A stretch of DNA of 64,000 nt from Streptomyces cacaoi (GCF_006539165.1 NZ_BJMM01000024.1:43602-107601), one strand, 5' to 3'; positions 1 to 7,891 are shown, counted from the first letter of the stretch. The notes: a model not told the origin generated them from the letters alone. Numbers and translations are program-made.

Positions 1-305
1 CGACGCTGATCGAGAACTCGCTGATGCACGGGGACGGGACGGTCGCGCTGCGTACCCGGGTCACCGGCAACCAGGTCGTGCTGGAGGTCACCGACGAGGG
101 CCCCGGCGTCGACGAGAGCCTCGGCTCCCGCGTCTTCGAGCGGACGGTCAGCGGCCACAACTCCACGGGGCTCGGGCTGGCCGTGGCACGCGACCTCGCC
201 GAGGCCGACGGCGGCCGGCTGGAGCTACTTCAGCAACTGCCGCCGGTCTTCGCGCTCTTCCTCAGCCGCGAGGTTCCCGACACGGACGCGTCCGCCACCG
301 CCTGA
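1..305 (+). CDS. Sensor histidine kinase, C-terminal fragment (5' end outside window)
   Basis: Only the ATP-binding end of the protein is present; the frame is open from base 3. An N-box (ENSLMHG) comes first, then a G1-type loop (DEGPGVDE) and a G2-type loop (STGLGLAVARDLAEADGG), in the order of HATPase_c kinases. It would autophosphorylate and signal through a response regulator that is not visible here. The last 81 bases overlap the convergent GtrA-like gene. The family is clear; the signal sensed cannot be told from this piece. Confidence 0.85.
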   Translation, partial: TLIENSLMHGDGTVALRTRVTGNQVVLEVTDEGPGVDESLGSRVFERTVSGHNSTGLGLAVARDLAEADGGRLELLQQLPPVFALFLSREVPDTDASATA

Positions 306-914
306 CGCCGGGGCGTGCACGGCGGGCTCCCCCTGCTCCTTCGAGCGGTCGGCGCCCTTCGCACCCTTCGCGCGGAACACCCAGGTCCGGTAGGACCAGA
401 AGCGGAAGAGGGTGCCCAGGCCGAGCCCGATGACGTTCTTCGCGATGTTGTCCGCGAGCGGCGAGGTGTAGCCCAGGCCGTAGTGCGACAGGGCCAGTAC
501 GCCGTTCTCCAGCACCATCGCGATACCGCTGAAGAGGAAGAACAGCATCGTCTCGCGGTGGATGCGGTTCTTGTCCGTCTCCCGGTACGTCCAGTACCGG
601 TTGCCCAGATAGTTGGTGACGATCGCCACCACCTGGGAGATCACGCCCGAGCGGATCGGCGCCAGCTGGAACGTGTGGATGCACAGGTTGAAGATGGCCA
701 CGTTGACCAGGAACCCCAGGGCTCCCACCGCGCCGAACTTCGCCAGCTCGCGCACGAGCCGTCGCAGCCGCGGGCGTACCGTGCGCCCCTTCATCCCGGC
801 GATCGCAGCGCTCCGTTTCCTTCGGCGTCGTTCGTCCCCCGGACCCGTCCGGTCCCGGCCGTTCGTTCCTGGGCTCGTCCCGGTCGGTCGGTCCCGGGGA
901 GCTGAGCTGCCCAT
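225..914 (-). CDS. GtrA-like family membrane protein
   Basis: A small four-helix membrane protein of the GtrA type, a family linked to flipping or handling polyprenyl-linked sugars for cell-surface glycan modification. The core begins near FGAVGALGFLVNVAIFN, the usual first helix, followed by an aromatic loop (NYLGNRYWTYRET) and further hydrophobic stretches ending at FRFWSYRTWVFRAKG. The tail is a charged Glu/Arg/Gly-rich extension that overlaps the kinase gene on the other strand. Two starts are possible: 914 (used here) or 794, which gives a more family-like N-terminus (MKGRTVRPRL). The gene is divergent from purK. Substrate unknown. Confidence 0.8.
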   Translation of the reverse strand: MGSSAPRDRPTGTSPGTNGRDRTGPGDERRRRKRSAAIAGMKGRTVRPRLRRLVRELAKFGAVGALGFLVNVAIFNLCIHTFQLAPIRSGVISQVVAIVTNYLGNRYWTYRETDKNRIHRETMLFFLFSGIAMVLENGVLALSHYGLGYTSPLADNIAKNVIGLGLGTLFRFWSYRTWVFRAKGAKGADRSKEQGEPAVHAPASGGGGRVRVGNLAAEEEREDRRQLLK

Positions 915-1135
915 GCTAACCAGGCGAAGAATCCTTCCGCAGCGGGTTCGCCCACCCGCTCCTCCCCGGCCGGCGCCCCCGCGGGCCGCTGCCGCTCTCC
1001 TGCCGCCCGGCATCGTCTCACCGTCCCCGGCGGACCGCACACCGCCCTCCGCACACCGCCCTCGGGACGGGCCCCTGCCACGGACTGCCCGGACCGCCCG
1101 GCAGGGGCTCCGGGGGCCCGCCGTACCCTGGAGCT

Positions 1136-2347
1136 GTGACATTCCCCGTAGTCGGCATGGTCGGCGGCGGCCAGCTCGCCCGTATGACCCACGAGGCAGG
1201 CATCCCGCTCGGCATCAGGTTCAAGCTCCTCGCGGACACCCCGCAGGACTCCGCTGCACAGGTCGTGAGCGACGTCGTGATCGGCGATCACCGCGACCTC
1301 GACACCCTCCGCGCCTTCGCCCAGGGCTGCGACGTGATCACCTTCGACCACGAGCACGTGCCCACCGCGCACCTGCGCGCCCTGGAGGCCGACGGCATCC
1401 CCGTCCGGCCCGGCCCCGACGCGCTCGTGCACGCACAGGACAAGGGCCGGATGCGCGCCCGCCTCGCCGAACTGGGCATCCCCGCCCCGCGCAACCGCAT
1501 CGTGCGCGACCCGGCGGACGTCGCCGCCTTCGCCGCCGAAGGGGCGGCCGGCGAGGAGACCGACGGGACGGCAGCCGACGGGAACACCCCGGCCGGCTCC
1601 GGGAGCGGTGCCGGCTTCCCCGTCGTCCTCAAGACCGTGCGCGGCGGCTACGACGGCAAGGGCGTATGGATCGTGCGCTCGGCCGACGACCCGACCGCCG
1701 CCGAGCCGTTCAAGGCCGGCGTGGACGTCCTCGCCGAGGAGAAGGTCGACTTCGCCAGGGAACTCGCCGCCAACGTCGTGCGCTCCCCGCACGGCCAGGC
1801 CGTCGCCTACCCCGTCGTCGAATCCATCCAGGTCGACGGCGTCTGCGACACCGTGATCGCGCCCGCGCCCGGACTCGACCCGGACGCCGCCGTCCACGCC
1901 CAGGAACTGGCCCTGCGCATCGCACACGAACTCGGCGTCGTCGGCCACCTCGCCGTCGAGCTGTTCGAGACCCGCGACGGCCGCGTCCTCGTCAACGAAC
2001 TCGCCATGCGCCCCCACAACTCCGGCCACTGGACCCAGGACGGCGCCGTCACCTCCCAGTTCGCCAACCACCTCCGCGCCGTCCTCGACCTCCCCCTCGG
2101 CGACCCGCGCAGCCGCGCCCCCTGGACCGTCATGGCCAACGTCCTCGGCGGCGACTACCCGGACATGTACAGCGCCTATCTCCACTGCATGGCCCGCGAC
2201 CCCCAGTTGAAGATCCACATGTACGGCAAGACCGTGAAGCCCGGCCGCAAGGTGGGCCATGTGAACATCGCCGGCGACGACCTCCCCGACCTCCGCGAAC
2301 GCGCAGCCCACGCAGCGGGCTACCTCCGCGGCACCATCACGGAGTGA
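1136..2347 (+). CDS. purK: 5-(carboxyamino)imidazole ribonucleotide synthase PurK
   Basis: Cytosolic ATP-grasp enzyme that carboxylates AIR with bicarbonate to N5-CAIR in de novo purine synthesis; PurE then makes CAIR. The N-terminal Rossmann-like start GMVGGGQLARM is typical, followed by the FDHEH segment, an ATP-grasp core with the PVVLKTVRGGYDGKG loop, and the NELAMRPHNSGHWT motif near residue 285. At 403 residues it is slightly long; a Gly/Thr/Ser-rich insertion sits at about 138-158. The start is GTG at 1136 after a GGAG. In most actinobacteria purE lies next to it, but here purE is 7.2 kb downstream (see findings). Confidence 0.95.
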   Translation: MTFPVVGMVGGGQLARMTHEAGIPLGIRFKLLADTPQDSAAQVVSDVVIGDHRDLDTLRAFAQGCDVITFDHEHVPTAHLRALEADGIPVRPGPDALVHAQDKGRMRARLAELGIPAPRNRIVRDPADVAAFAAEGAAGEETDGTAADGNTPAGSGSGAGFPVVLKTVRGGYDGKGVWIVRSADDPTAAEPFKAGVDVLAEEKVDFARELAANVVRSPHGQAVAYPVVESIQVDGVCDTVIAPAPGLDPDAAVHAQELALRIAHELGVVGHLAVELFETRDGRVLVNELAMRPHNSGHWTQDGAVTSQFANHLRAVLDLPLGDPRSRAPWTVMANVLGGDYPDMYSAYLHCMARDPQLKIHMYGKTVKPGRKVGHVNIAGDDLPDLRERAAHAAGYLRGTITE

Positions 2348-2413
2348 CCCCCGACCAGGTCTGACACCGGTGCCACCGGGGGCCTCCGACACCTGGACGT
2401 CCCGAGCAGATGT

Positions 2414-2460
2414 GAGCCCGGTGCGGTTGCCGTGCGCTTGGCGACGGCCTGCGCCCGTTG
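2414..2460 (+). promoter_or_regulatory. Upstream box shared with the toxin cassette
   Basis: This stretch upstream of the lone immunity-like gene aligns without gaps to 6331-6376 upstream of the toxin cassette, roughly 36 of 46 positions by eye; both contain CCGTGCGCTTGG followed by an ACG..CCTGC segment. Since the flanking genes differ, shared sequence at the same relative place suggests a common promoter or the scar of a duplicated locus. No transcription start was determined. Confidence 0.45.
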
Positions 2461-2523
2461 CCGGCGGAACACCTTCGCATCCCGTACCGACCTCGATGCC
2501 GACCGACTGAAGGGCTGCCGGCG

Positions 2524-3093
2524 ATGAGACGTGGGAGTGCGAAGGACGTCGCTCGGTCGGATTGGGAGGATGCGGCGCGCGGGTTGTTCGACTTCGCCGT
2601 GGTGACCGGGCGTTCGGGGGAGGACTGGCGGCGGGATGCCAGGGCGGTCATGATTCTCGAAGGCGTGGATCCCCGCGGCTGGCTCCAGTACAACGGGGCG
2701 CCCTCGCCCGATCCCTCGACGTGGTGCGATGTGACGCGGCCGTTTCTTCCGCCGCACCTCTCGTCCTTCGACACGGACGTGTTCGAGGTGTCGAGGGCGT
2801 CCGCAGTCCAGCAGATCGTTGTGCTGCAAGGGGAATGGTTCACCGTCGCCACAATCCCCGATTTCGCCGAGCGGAAGGAAGCGCTCTGCGCGCAGGCGGA
2901 AACGGTTCTCAGCCGGTTCGGTCCCGATGCCGCCTTCTACACGAACTCCGGTGCGGCGCTCGACGACCCCGATGTCGACTTCTTCACGGCGGACACCTAT
3001 TACCAGTGCTTCTCTGACTTCTTGTTCGACTGCGGCGTGATCGCGGTATCTCCGGACGAGGTCGGTGTTTTCTGGCGCTTTCACGTCGAGTGA
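2524..3093 (+). CDS. Orphan immunity-like protein, paralogue of the toxin-cassette immunity gene
   Basis: A 189-residue acidic, aromatic-rich cytosolic protein with no signal or membrane segment. It is clearly homologous along its whole length to the product of 8839-9390. The shared blocks are WE.AAR near the start, GEDWR.DA.AVM, DPRGWL, FDT.VF, PDF.ERKE and an identical 16-residue end block (DCGVIAVSPDEVGVFW). No toxin lies next to it. I infer an orphan immunity protein that may protect against the cassette's effector or a related effector of competitors. ATG at 2524 is chosen because homology starts there; a start at 2458 is possible but adds unmatched residues. Biochemical activity is unproven. 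Confidence 0.65.
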   Translation: MRRGSAKDVARSDWEDAARGLFDFAVVTGRSGEDWRRDARAVMILEGVDPRGWLQYNGAPSPDPSTWCDVTRPFLPPHLSSFDTDVFEVSRASAVQQIVVLQGEWFTVATIPDFAERKEALCAQAETVLSRFGPDAAFYTNSGAALDDPDVDFFTADTYYQCFSDFLFDCGVIAVSPDEVGVFWRFHVE

Positions 3094-3228
3094 GCCGTCC
3101 CCGACCGCGTGGGGTTCGCGCCTGACAGCCCGGAGGTGCGTCCAGCCGCCTGTGGCGGGGGCGGTGGCTGCTGCCGGGTCGGGTGAGGGGCGGAAGAGCA
3201 TCCGTCACGTGCGGGTTATGTTCGTGCG

Positions 3229-3867
3229 GTGCCGAAACGCGTGGATCCCGTTGCCCGTCGTAACGCCGTTGTCGACGCCCTTTTCCGGGTCGCCGTCCGG
3301 GAAGGGCTGCAACGTGCCTCGCTGCGCGCGGTCGCCGACGAGGCCGGGCTCAACATCGGGTCGCTGCGCCACTATTTCGACAGCCAGCAGGAGTTGATGA
3401 CCTTCGCCATGCGGTCGATGCTCGACCGGCTCGGCGAACGGCTCCTGGCGCGCCTGGCGGACGCCGGGGATTTCAGCCGGCACAGCCGCGACGAGCAGCG
3501 CCGTCTCGCGGTCGATCTGCTCGGCGAGTTGCTCCCGCTCGACGAGCGGCGCCGTGCCGAGGTCACCGTCTTCCTCGACTTCATCGTCACCGCCCGCACC
3601 AACCCGGCGTTCACCGAGCTCTCCCACCGGGCGGCGGCCGACGAGCGTGCGCTCGTGCGGCGGGTCCTCGACCGTCTCGACGCGGGGGGCGCGCTGCGTC
3701 CGGGGCGCGACCCGGACGTCGAGACCGAGCGGCTGGCGTCCCTGCTGGACGGGTTGAGCCTGGCGGCCGTCCTCCATCCCGATCTGTGCGACGAGACGCG
3801 GTGTACCGCGGCGCTCGATGCGCATCTGTCCGAGCTGCTGGTCGCGGACGGTCGGCGGGCGGCGTAG
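3229..3867 (+). CDS. TetR/AcrR family transcriptional regulator
   Basis: About 212 residues. The N-terminal helix-turn-helix is plain: ALFRVAVREGLQRASLRAVA, then DEAGLNIGSLRHYFDSQQEL, the recognition helix and its Tyr-Phe cap. The rest is the helical ligand-binding and dimerisation part, which gives no ligand clue. The start is GTG at 3229. It could control the membrane-protein gene at 4155, whose start region carries palindromic operator-like sites (4119-4171), but there is no direct proof. Alternatively it acts on a distant target. Confidence 0.9.
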   Translation: MPKRVDPVARRNAVVDALFRVAVREGLQRASLRAVADEAGLNIGSLRHYFDSQQELMTFAMRSMLDRLGERLLARLADAGDFSRHSRDEQRRLAVDLLGELLPLDERRRAEVTVFLDFIVTARTNPAFTELSHRAAADERALVRRVLDRLDAGGALRPGRDPDVETERLASLLDGLSLAAVLHPDLCDETRCTAALDAHLSELLVADGRRAA

Positions 3868-4118
3868 GGCGGGTCACGTGAGCCGCGTCCTATGGGCCGG
3901 GCCAGCGGAGGCCCAGCTCGCGTAAGCCTGCCCGCGTAAGCCCGGCCCCGTGAGTCCGGCCGCGTGAGTCCGGCCGGGTTGGCCCGGTTGCGTATGGCGG
4001 GTTGCTTAGGGCCGGTTGCCTCAGTCCGGCTACGTAGGGCGAGTACGTCGGGCGAGTCGTCTGTGGCGGCCCGCTCTCTCCTTCCTGCCCGCTCCCGGAG
4101 GGCCGCTCAGCAGCACCG
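3868..4118. repeat. Intergenic stretch of degenerate short tandem repeats
   Basis: No gene is supported here. Most of 3890-4060 is built from imperfect copies of a unit of about 14-16 bases around GCGTGAGTCCGGC / GCGTAAGCCCGGC. It may be a spacer or a weak terminator region after the TetR gene. No insertion sequence ends are seen. Confidence 0.5.
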
Positions 4119-4171
4119 TTTTGTATCACGGGCGTGCTACGTTATTTTTTTATCATGGCTGTGATACAAAA
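4119..4171. promoter_or_regulatory. Palindromic operator region spanning the start codon of the next gene
   Basis: Arms TTTTGTATCAC (4119-4129) and GTGATACAAAA (4161-4171) are perfect inverted repeats 31 bases apart. Each arm also belongs to a smaller palindrome: GTATCAC-GGGC-GTGCTAC (one mismatch) and TATCA-TGGCTG-TGATA. The interior is a strikingly AT-rich run in a GC-rich genome. This is what two repressor sites (TetR or GntR type) over a promoter would look like. The second site covers the ATG at 4155, so a bound protein would block start of transcription or translation. Which regulator binds is unknown. Confidence 0.6.
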
Positions 4172-4814
4172 AGCTTCCGCTGTGACGGAGAAGCCCCCGC
4201 CCGCCCGGGCGGCACGGGGCCGGCTACGGAGGGTCGGCCGGCTCGCCCTGGACCTCGGGGTGTCGCCGCTCGCCTACTACGGCCTCAGCGCCCTGGGAGT
4301 CGCTTCCGTGCACGCGCTCCTGGCCGCGGCGATCGTCGCGGCGTGCTGGGTCCTGCTCACCGCGCTCCTGGACGGAAAGGTCGATGGCCTGGCGCTCTTC
4401 ATCCTCGCGATGTACGGGGTGATGTTCGCGCTCGCCGCCGCGGCCCACGACGAGCGGCTGCTGCTCACCCGCGACCCGCTCACCAGCGGCCTCGCCGGAC
4501 TGGTGTTCCTCGGCAGCTGCGCCACCTCGAAGCCCGCCACCGCCTATCTCGCCACCAAGCTGCACGGCGGGCAGCCGGCCGACCCCCGCGTGCGCCGGGC
4601 GCACGTGGTCGAGTCCCTGGTGCTGGGCGTCGGGCTCCTCGCCGAGGCGGCGGTGCGGATGGTGCTGGCGTTCGTGCTGCCGGTGGACGTGGCCGCCGGG
4701 CTCGGGCCGGCCATCGAGTTCGTGGTGCTGCCGGTCCTGGTCGCGTGGATGTTCTGGCATCGGCGTCGTGCTGCCGCACCGCCGAACCCGCGGCGGACGG
4801 AGCCGACGGCGTGA
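4155..4814 (+). CDS. VC0807-type multi-pass membrane protein
   Basis: About 220 residues with roughly five to six hydrophobic segments: LALDLGVSPLAYYGLSALGV, ALLAAAIVAACWVLLTALL, ALFILAMYGVMFALAAAA, and two near the C-terminus (VLGVGLLAEAAVRMVLAFV; IEFVVLPVLVAWMF). A TRDPLTSGLAGLVFL block resembles VC0807-family proteins of unknown role. There is no Shine-Dalgarno sequence before either the ATG at 4155 or the GTG at 4134. The transcript may be leaderless or nearly so, which fits the operator region overlapping the start. Function unknown; homology judged from pattern only. Confidence 0.65.
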   Translation: MAVIQKASAVTEKPPPARAARGRLRRVGRLALDLGVSPLAYYGLSALGVASVHALLAAAIVAACWVLLTALLDGKVDGLALFILAMYGVMFALAAAAHDERLLLTRDPLTSGLAGLVFLGSCATSKPATAYLATKLHGGQPADPRVRRAHVVESLVLGVGLLAEAAVRMVLAFVLPVDVAAGLGPAIEFVVLPVLVAWMFWHRRRAAAPPNPRRTEPTA

Positions 4815-4990
4815 GGGGGCCGGACGGCGCGAGGACCCCGGGGACCGTGAGGGAGCCGGACGGCCCGAGTACGCCGGGGGCCGTGGAAGAGCCGGGCGGC
4901 GCGAAGGAGCCGGGCGGCGCGAAGGAGCCGGACGGTGGGACGCGGCCGGGCGGTATGACGAGGCGGGGCGGTACGTGGAGTCGGACGGTG
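4815..4990. repeat. Degenerate tandem repeats between membrane-protein gene and aguA
   Basis: Imperfect copies built on GCCGGACGGCGCGAGGA / GCCGGGCGGCGCGAAGGA follow one another; the two best copies (about 4890-4926) are nearly identical. All three frames on this strand stay open, giving GAGRRE-like repeats in one frame, but there is no sign that they are translated. The last GAGGAGG (4992-4998) serves as ribosome binding site for aguA. Confidence 0.6.
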
Positions 4991-5007
4991 CGAGGAGGCC
5001 GGACGGT

Positions 5008-6213
5008 ATGAGGACGCTGGAGAGCACGCCGGCGGCGGACGGCTTCGCGATGCCCGCCGAGTGGGAGCCGCACGACGGCTGTTGGCTGGCCTGGCCGCAG
5101 AACGGCTACGTCTGGCGGAACGGCGCCCGGCCGGCCCAGCGTGACATCGCCCGGCTCGCCAACGCGCTCGCGGACACCGGCGAGCAGGTCACGGTCACCG
5201 TCGCCGGCGACCAGTACCCGCACGCCCGGGCGCTGCTCGACGGCCGGGTCCGGGTGCTGGAGATGTCCTCCTGGCTGGCCTGGGCACGCGATGCCGCGCC
5301 GACCTTCGTGGTGGACGCCGAGGGACGGCGCCGCGGTGTCGACTTCCCCTTCAACGGCTACGGCGGCCAGTACCCGAGCTGGGTCACCGACGACCGGTAC
5401 GCGAGCAAGGTGCTGGACGCGACCCGCACCGAGCGCTACCGGGCGCCGCTCGTCCTGGAGGGCGGCGCGTTCCATGTGGACGGCCGCGGGACCTGCCTGG
5501 TGACGGCCGAAACCCTGCTCGATCCCGCGCGCAACCCCTCCCCGTGCCGGGACGAGATGACGGCGCTGCTGCGGGACCACCTCGGAGTCACCAAGGTCAT
5601 CTGGCTCGAACGGGGCCTGGCGTACGACGCGACCAGGGGCCACGTCGACAACATGGCGTGCTTCGCCGCCCCGGGCGTGGTCTGCCTCGCCTGGACCGAC
5701 GACGAGCGGGACCCGCAGTACGAGCGCAGCGCCGCCGCACTGGAGCAACTGGCGGGCGAGACCGACGCCGAGGGCCGCCCGCTGCGGGTGGAGAAGCTGC
5801 ATGTGCCGGGGCCGCTGCTGGTCAGCGACGAGGAGGCGAGCGGCATCGACGCCGTCCGCCCGCCCGGCCGCAGCCGCCCCGGCGGCCCCCCTCGCGGCCG
5901 TGCCGTCGGGGGCGGACCCGGGAGCGGACCCGACGGCACGAGGGGTACGGGCAGCGGCCCCGCCCGGCTGCCCGCCTCGTACTGCAACTTCTACGTCACC
6001 GCCGACCACCTGTTCGCCCCGCTGCTCGACCCGGACCACGACGACCAGGCCATGTCCGTGCTCTCCCGGGTGTTCCCCCGGCACACCGTGGTCGGACTCC
6101 CGACCCGCGAACTGCTCCTCGGCGGCGGCAACATCCACTGCGCGACCCAGCAGATCCCGTCCCGCATCCGCCGCACCGACCCCACCGGGCCGACCACTCC
6201 TCGGCGCGACTGA
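5008..6213 (+). CDS. aguA: Agmatine deiminase
   Basis: Hydrolyses agmatine to N-carbamoylputrescine and ammonia in the arginine-decarboxylase route to putrescine; porphyromonas-type peptidyl-arginine deiminase fold, cytosolic. Diagnostic blocks are PAEWEPHDGCWLAWP at the N-terminus, WARDAAPTFVVD, the LEGGAFHVDGRGTCLVT segment, GHVDNMACF with a catalytic His, and the nucleophilic Cys in LLLGGGNIHCATQQIP near the C-terminus. ATG 5008 follows GAGGAGG at good spacing; open frame upstream is repeat DNA. A Gly/Pro/Arg-rich insert of about 35 residues (about 5855-5960) breaks the stretch before LPASYCNFYV. The usual partner, N-carbamoylputrescine amidase, is not in the window. Confidence 0.9.
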   Translation: MRTLESTPAADGFAMPAEWEPHDGCWLAWPQNGYVWRNGARPAQRDIARLANALADTGEQVTVTVAGDQYPHARALLDGRVRVLEMSSWLAWARDAAPTFVVDAEGRRRGVDFPFNGYGGQYPSWVTDDRYASKVLDATRTERYRAPLVLEGGAFHVDGRGTCLVTAETLLDPARNPSPCRDEMTALLRDHLGVTKVIWLERGLAYDATRGHVDNMACFAAPGVVCLAWTDDERDPQYERSAAALEQLAGETDAEGRPLRVEKLHVPGPLLVSDEEASGIDAVRPPGRSRPGGPPRGRAVGGGPGSGPDGTRGTGSGPARLPASYCNFYVTADHLFAPLLDPDHDDQAMSVLSRVFPRHTVVGLPTRELLLGGGNIHCATQQIPSRIRRTDPTGPTTPRRD

Positions 6214-6330
6214 TGTTCCCCTCGGGCCCGCACCGGTGCCCCCTGCTCACTCCGATCGAACCCCGGCCACGGGCGAACGCTCATCCGACCCGGCGGAGTC
6301 GCATCGAGCCGAACCCGAGCCGAGCCGTCC

Positions 6331-6376
6331 GGGCCCGGTGCGGTCACCGTGCGCTTGGTAACGTCCTGCCTACGAG
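6331..6376 (+). promoter_or_regulatory. Upstream box of the toxin cassette
   Basis: Counterpart of the box at 2414-2460, ending about 30 bases before the first gene of the WXG100/toxin cassette. The matching core is CCGTGCGCTTGG followed by ACGTCCTGCC. It is a candidate promoter for the five-gene cassette, since all following gaps are short. The promoter role is inferred from position and duplication. Confidence 0.45.
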
Positions 6377-6406
6377 GGGGAGTTGACACGGGGAGGGGTG
6401 TGGAGC

Positions 6407-6811
6407 GTGGGGGAGGCGGGCGAAGGTGTCCGGCTCACGGGCAAGCAGCTGACGGATCTGGCCGACGACTTGGCGGACATGCAGCGGCACTTGAACAATC
6501 AGGTGCGGCGCATGGACGGGATCGTCGACGGCTTCGAGGCACGGTGGGACGGCCCCGCGGCACGCACTTACCGACGCCTCCACCAGGAGGCCGCCGAGGA
6601 CGCCGTGCGCATCCGTGAGGTGCTGCGTCTGCTGGAAGCGGGAGTCCGTGCGAGCAAGGGCGGGTTCACCGGGACCGAACTGGCCGAACTGGAGCGGTTC
6701 CGGCGCATTCAGCAGTCCACCGACGTCGAGGGGGAGGCGGAGGCTCTGTCCCGGGGCGACCACCGGCAGGCCGACCCCGCCGCCTCGCACAGCCGGATCT
6801 CCGATCTGTGA
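6407..6811 (+). CDS. WXG100-like helical secretion protein of the toxin cassette
   Basis: About 134 residues, mostly helical. A WDG tripeptide (FEARWDGPAARTYRRL) near residue 44 sits between two predicted helices, the hallmark of WXG100/ESAT-6-like partners of type VII secretion. The C-terminus is a polar tail ending in SHSRISDL. Start choice: GTG 6407 lies nine bases after GGGAGGGG; GTG 6398 and TTG 6383 are in frame but badly spaced. It is the first of five same-strand genes with gaps of 0-35 bases. No ESX machinery gene is nearby, so export would rely on a distant system. Confidence 0.65.
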   Translation: MGEAGEGVRLTGKQLTDLADDLADMQRHLNNQVRRMDGIVDGFEARWDGPAARTYRRLHQEAAEDAVRIREVLRLLEAGVRASKGGFTGTELAELERFRRIQQSTDVEGEAEALSRGDHRQADPAASHSRISDL

Positions 6812-6821
6812 AGGGGGAGCG

Positions 6822-7127
6822 GTGTCACAGGACGACGATCGGGTAGCCGTGGACTTCGCCGCGCTGCGGGCGATGTCCGGCGAACTCGAAGACATCCTCG
6901 GACAACTCAACGCACGGCTGGACACCCTTTACGACCGCGTGGAAAAGGTCGTTCTCTCGTGGGACGGCGAGGCCAGGGAAGCCTTCATCGACGCGCTGGA
7001 CACCTGGGACAGGTCCGCCCAGGACCTTTCCGCCTTCCAGGCCTGGCTGCACGACATCGTCGTCAACGGGCACATCAACTATGCGGCGGCGCACAGAGCC
7101 GTCCTGGACGGCTGGGGTGCCGACTGA
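6822..7127 (+). CDS. WXG100 family protein
   Basis: 101 residues, the classic size of ESAT-6-like proteins. Helix one runs from ALRAMSGELEDILGQLN, the turn carries WDG in VVLSWDGEAREAF, and helix two follows (ALDTWDRSAQDLSAF). GTG 6822 follows AAGGGGGAGCG and begins 10 bases after the previous gene; the stop overlaps the next ATG (TGATG), so translation is probably coupled. It likely pairs with the upstream WXG protein or the effector's N-terminal part for export. Assignment rests on size, WXG and context. Confidence 0.75.
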   Translation: MSQDDDRVAVDFAALRAMSGELEDILGQLNARLDTLYDRVEKVVLSWDGEAREAFIDALDTWDRSAQDLSAFQAWLHDIVVNGHINYAAAHRAVLDGWGAD

Positions 7128-7879
7128 TGTCCGGCCCGCAATCGCCCTCGCCGGACGGGAAGCTGGACGTCACCCCTTCCACCCTGTACGGGGTGTCCGG
7201 CGAGGTGGCCGCTTATCAGGGCATATTCCACAAGGGTGGCAACAGTTTTCTCGCCGAGCTGGCCCGGTACCCGGACTGCGGAGGTTACGGAAGCAGTGCC
7301 ACGGCGTTCGCCGCCGCCTACAAGGAAGTCGGCGAGCGGTTCATGGATGTGTGGGCGAAATGCGTCGTCGGTGTCGGCGGAGCCGCTGTCGGCTTCACCG
7401 TGACCGCGAACAACTTCGCCAAGGCCGACGCCGCGACGAACCCTTCCGGCCCGCCGCCCAGCGAGCGCCCACCGCCGACCGTCATCGAGAAAGCCCCCGA
7501 CTACCGAGCGGTCACCGACCTTTCCTGGGGCGACTGGGACGACGGGCAGAGCGTGTGGCAGGCGGCCCTCGAAGGACTCGAAGGTGTGGCGCTGGCCGTT
7601 CTGCGCCCGCTGCTGGAGGAGGCGTGCCGCTGGGGAAAGGCGGCGGAGATCCTTCCACTGCCCGACTACCAGGGGCTCGACTCCCTCTCGAAGGTCTGGC
7701 AGCTCTCACCGATGGCCACCATCGGCACGGTGGACGGCGGCCTGACGAACTCTCTGGCCCGCATCACCGACCAGTCCAACAGCGAATGGCAGACCGCCAT
7801 GCGGAAATTCTGCGGTTCGCTCTGGGGCACGACCGCCTGGGGAAAGCGCCGGGACGGATACCAGTGGCACCACTACTAG
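7127..7879 (+). CDS. N-terminal (trafficking) half of a polymorphic toxin, ended by an in-frame TAG
   Basis: About 250 residues. The start overlaps the stop of the WXG100 gene. The N-terminal third is helical and WXG-like in layout (GVSGEVAAYQGIFHKGG, then FAAAYKEVGERFMDVW). A Pro-rich linker (NPSGPPPSERPPPT) follows, and then a region rich in Trp (WGDWDDGQSVWQ; WGTTAWGKRRDGYQW). The frame stops at TAG 7877-7879 and, without any shift, continues as the next gene after four codons. I therefore think it was, or still is, the front part of a single effector of about 558 residues. No catalytic domain is seen in this half. Confidence 0.6.
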   Translation: MSGPQSPSPDGKLDVTPSTLYGVSGEVAAYQGIFHKGGNSFLAELARYPDCGGYGSSATAFAAAYKEVGERFMDVWAKCVVGVGGAAVGFTVTANNFAKADAATNPSGPPPSERPPPTVIEKAPDYRAVTDLSWGDWDDGQSVWQAALEGLEGVALAVLRPLLEEACRWGKAAEILPLPDYQGLDSLSKVWQLSPMATIGTVDGGLTNSLARITDQSNSEWQTAMRKFCGSLWGTTAWGKRRDGYQWHHY

Positions 7880-7891
7880 GGAAAGGAGGGG

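Noticed and set aside
791..2392. Long minus-strand open frame across purK
   Set aside because: It is the mirror of purK in GC-biased DNA; no protein-like motif and full overlap with a certain gene.
4016..5011. Plus-strand frame of 331 residues covering the VC0807-type gene and the repeats
   Set aside because: The same DNA encodes a clear membrane protein in another frame; this reading is Arg/Gly/Pro-rich without motifs.
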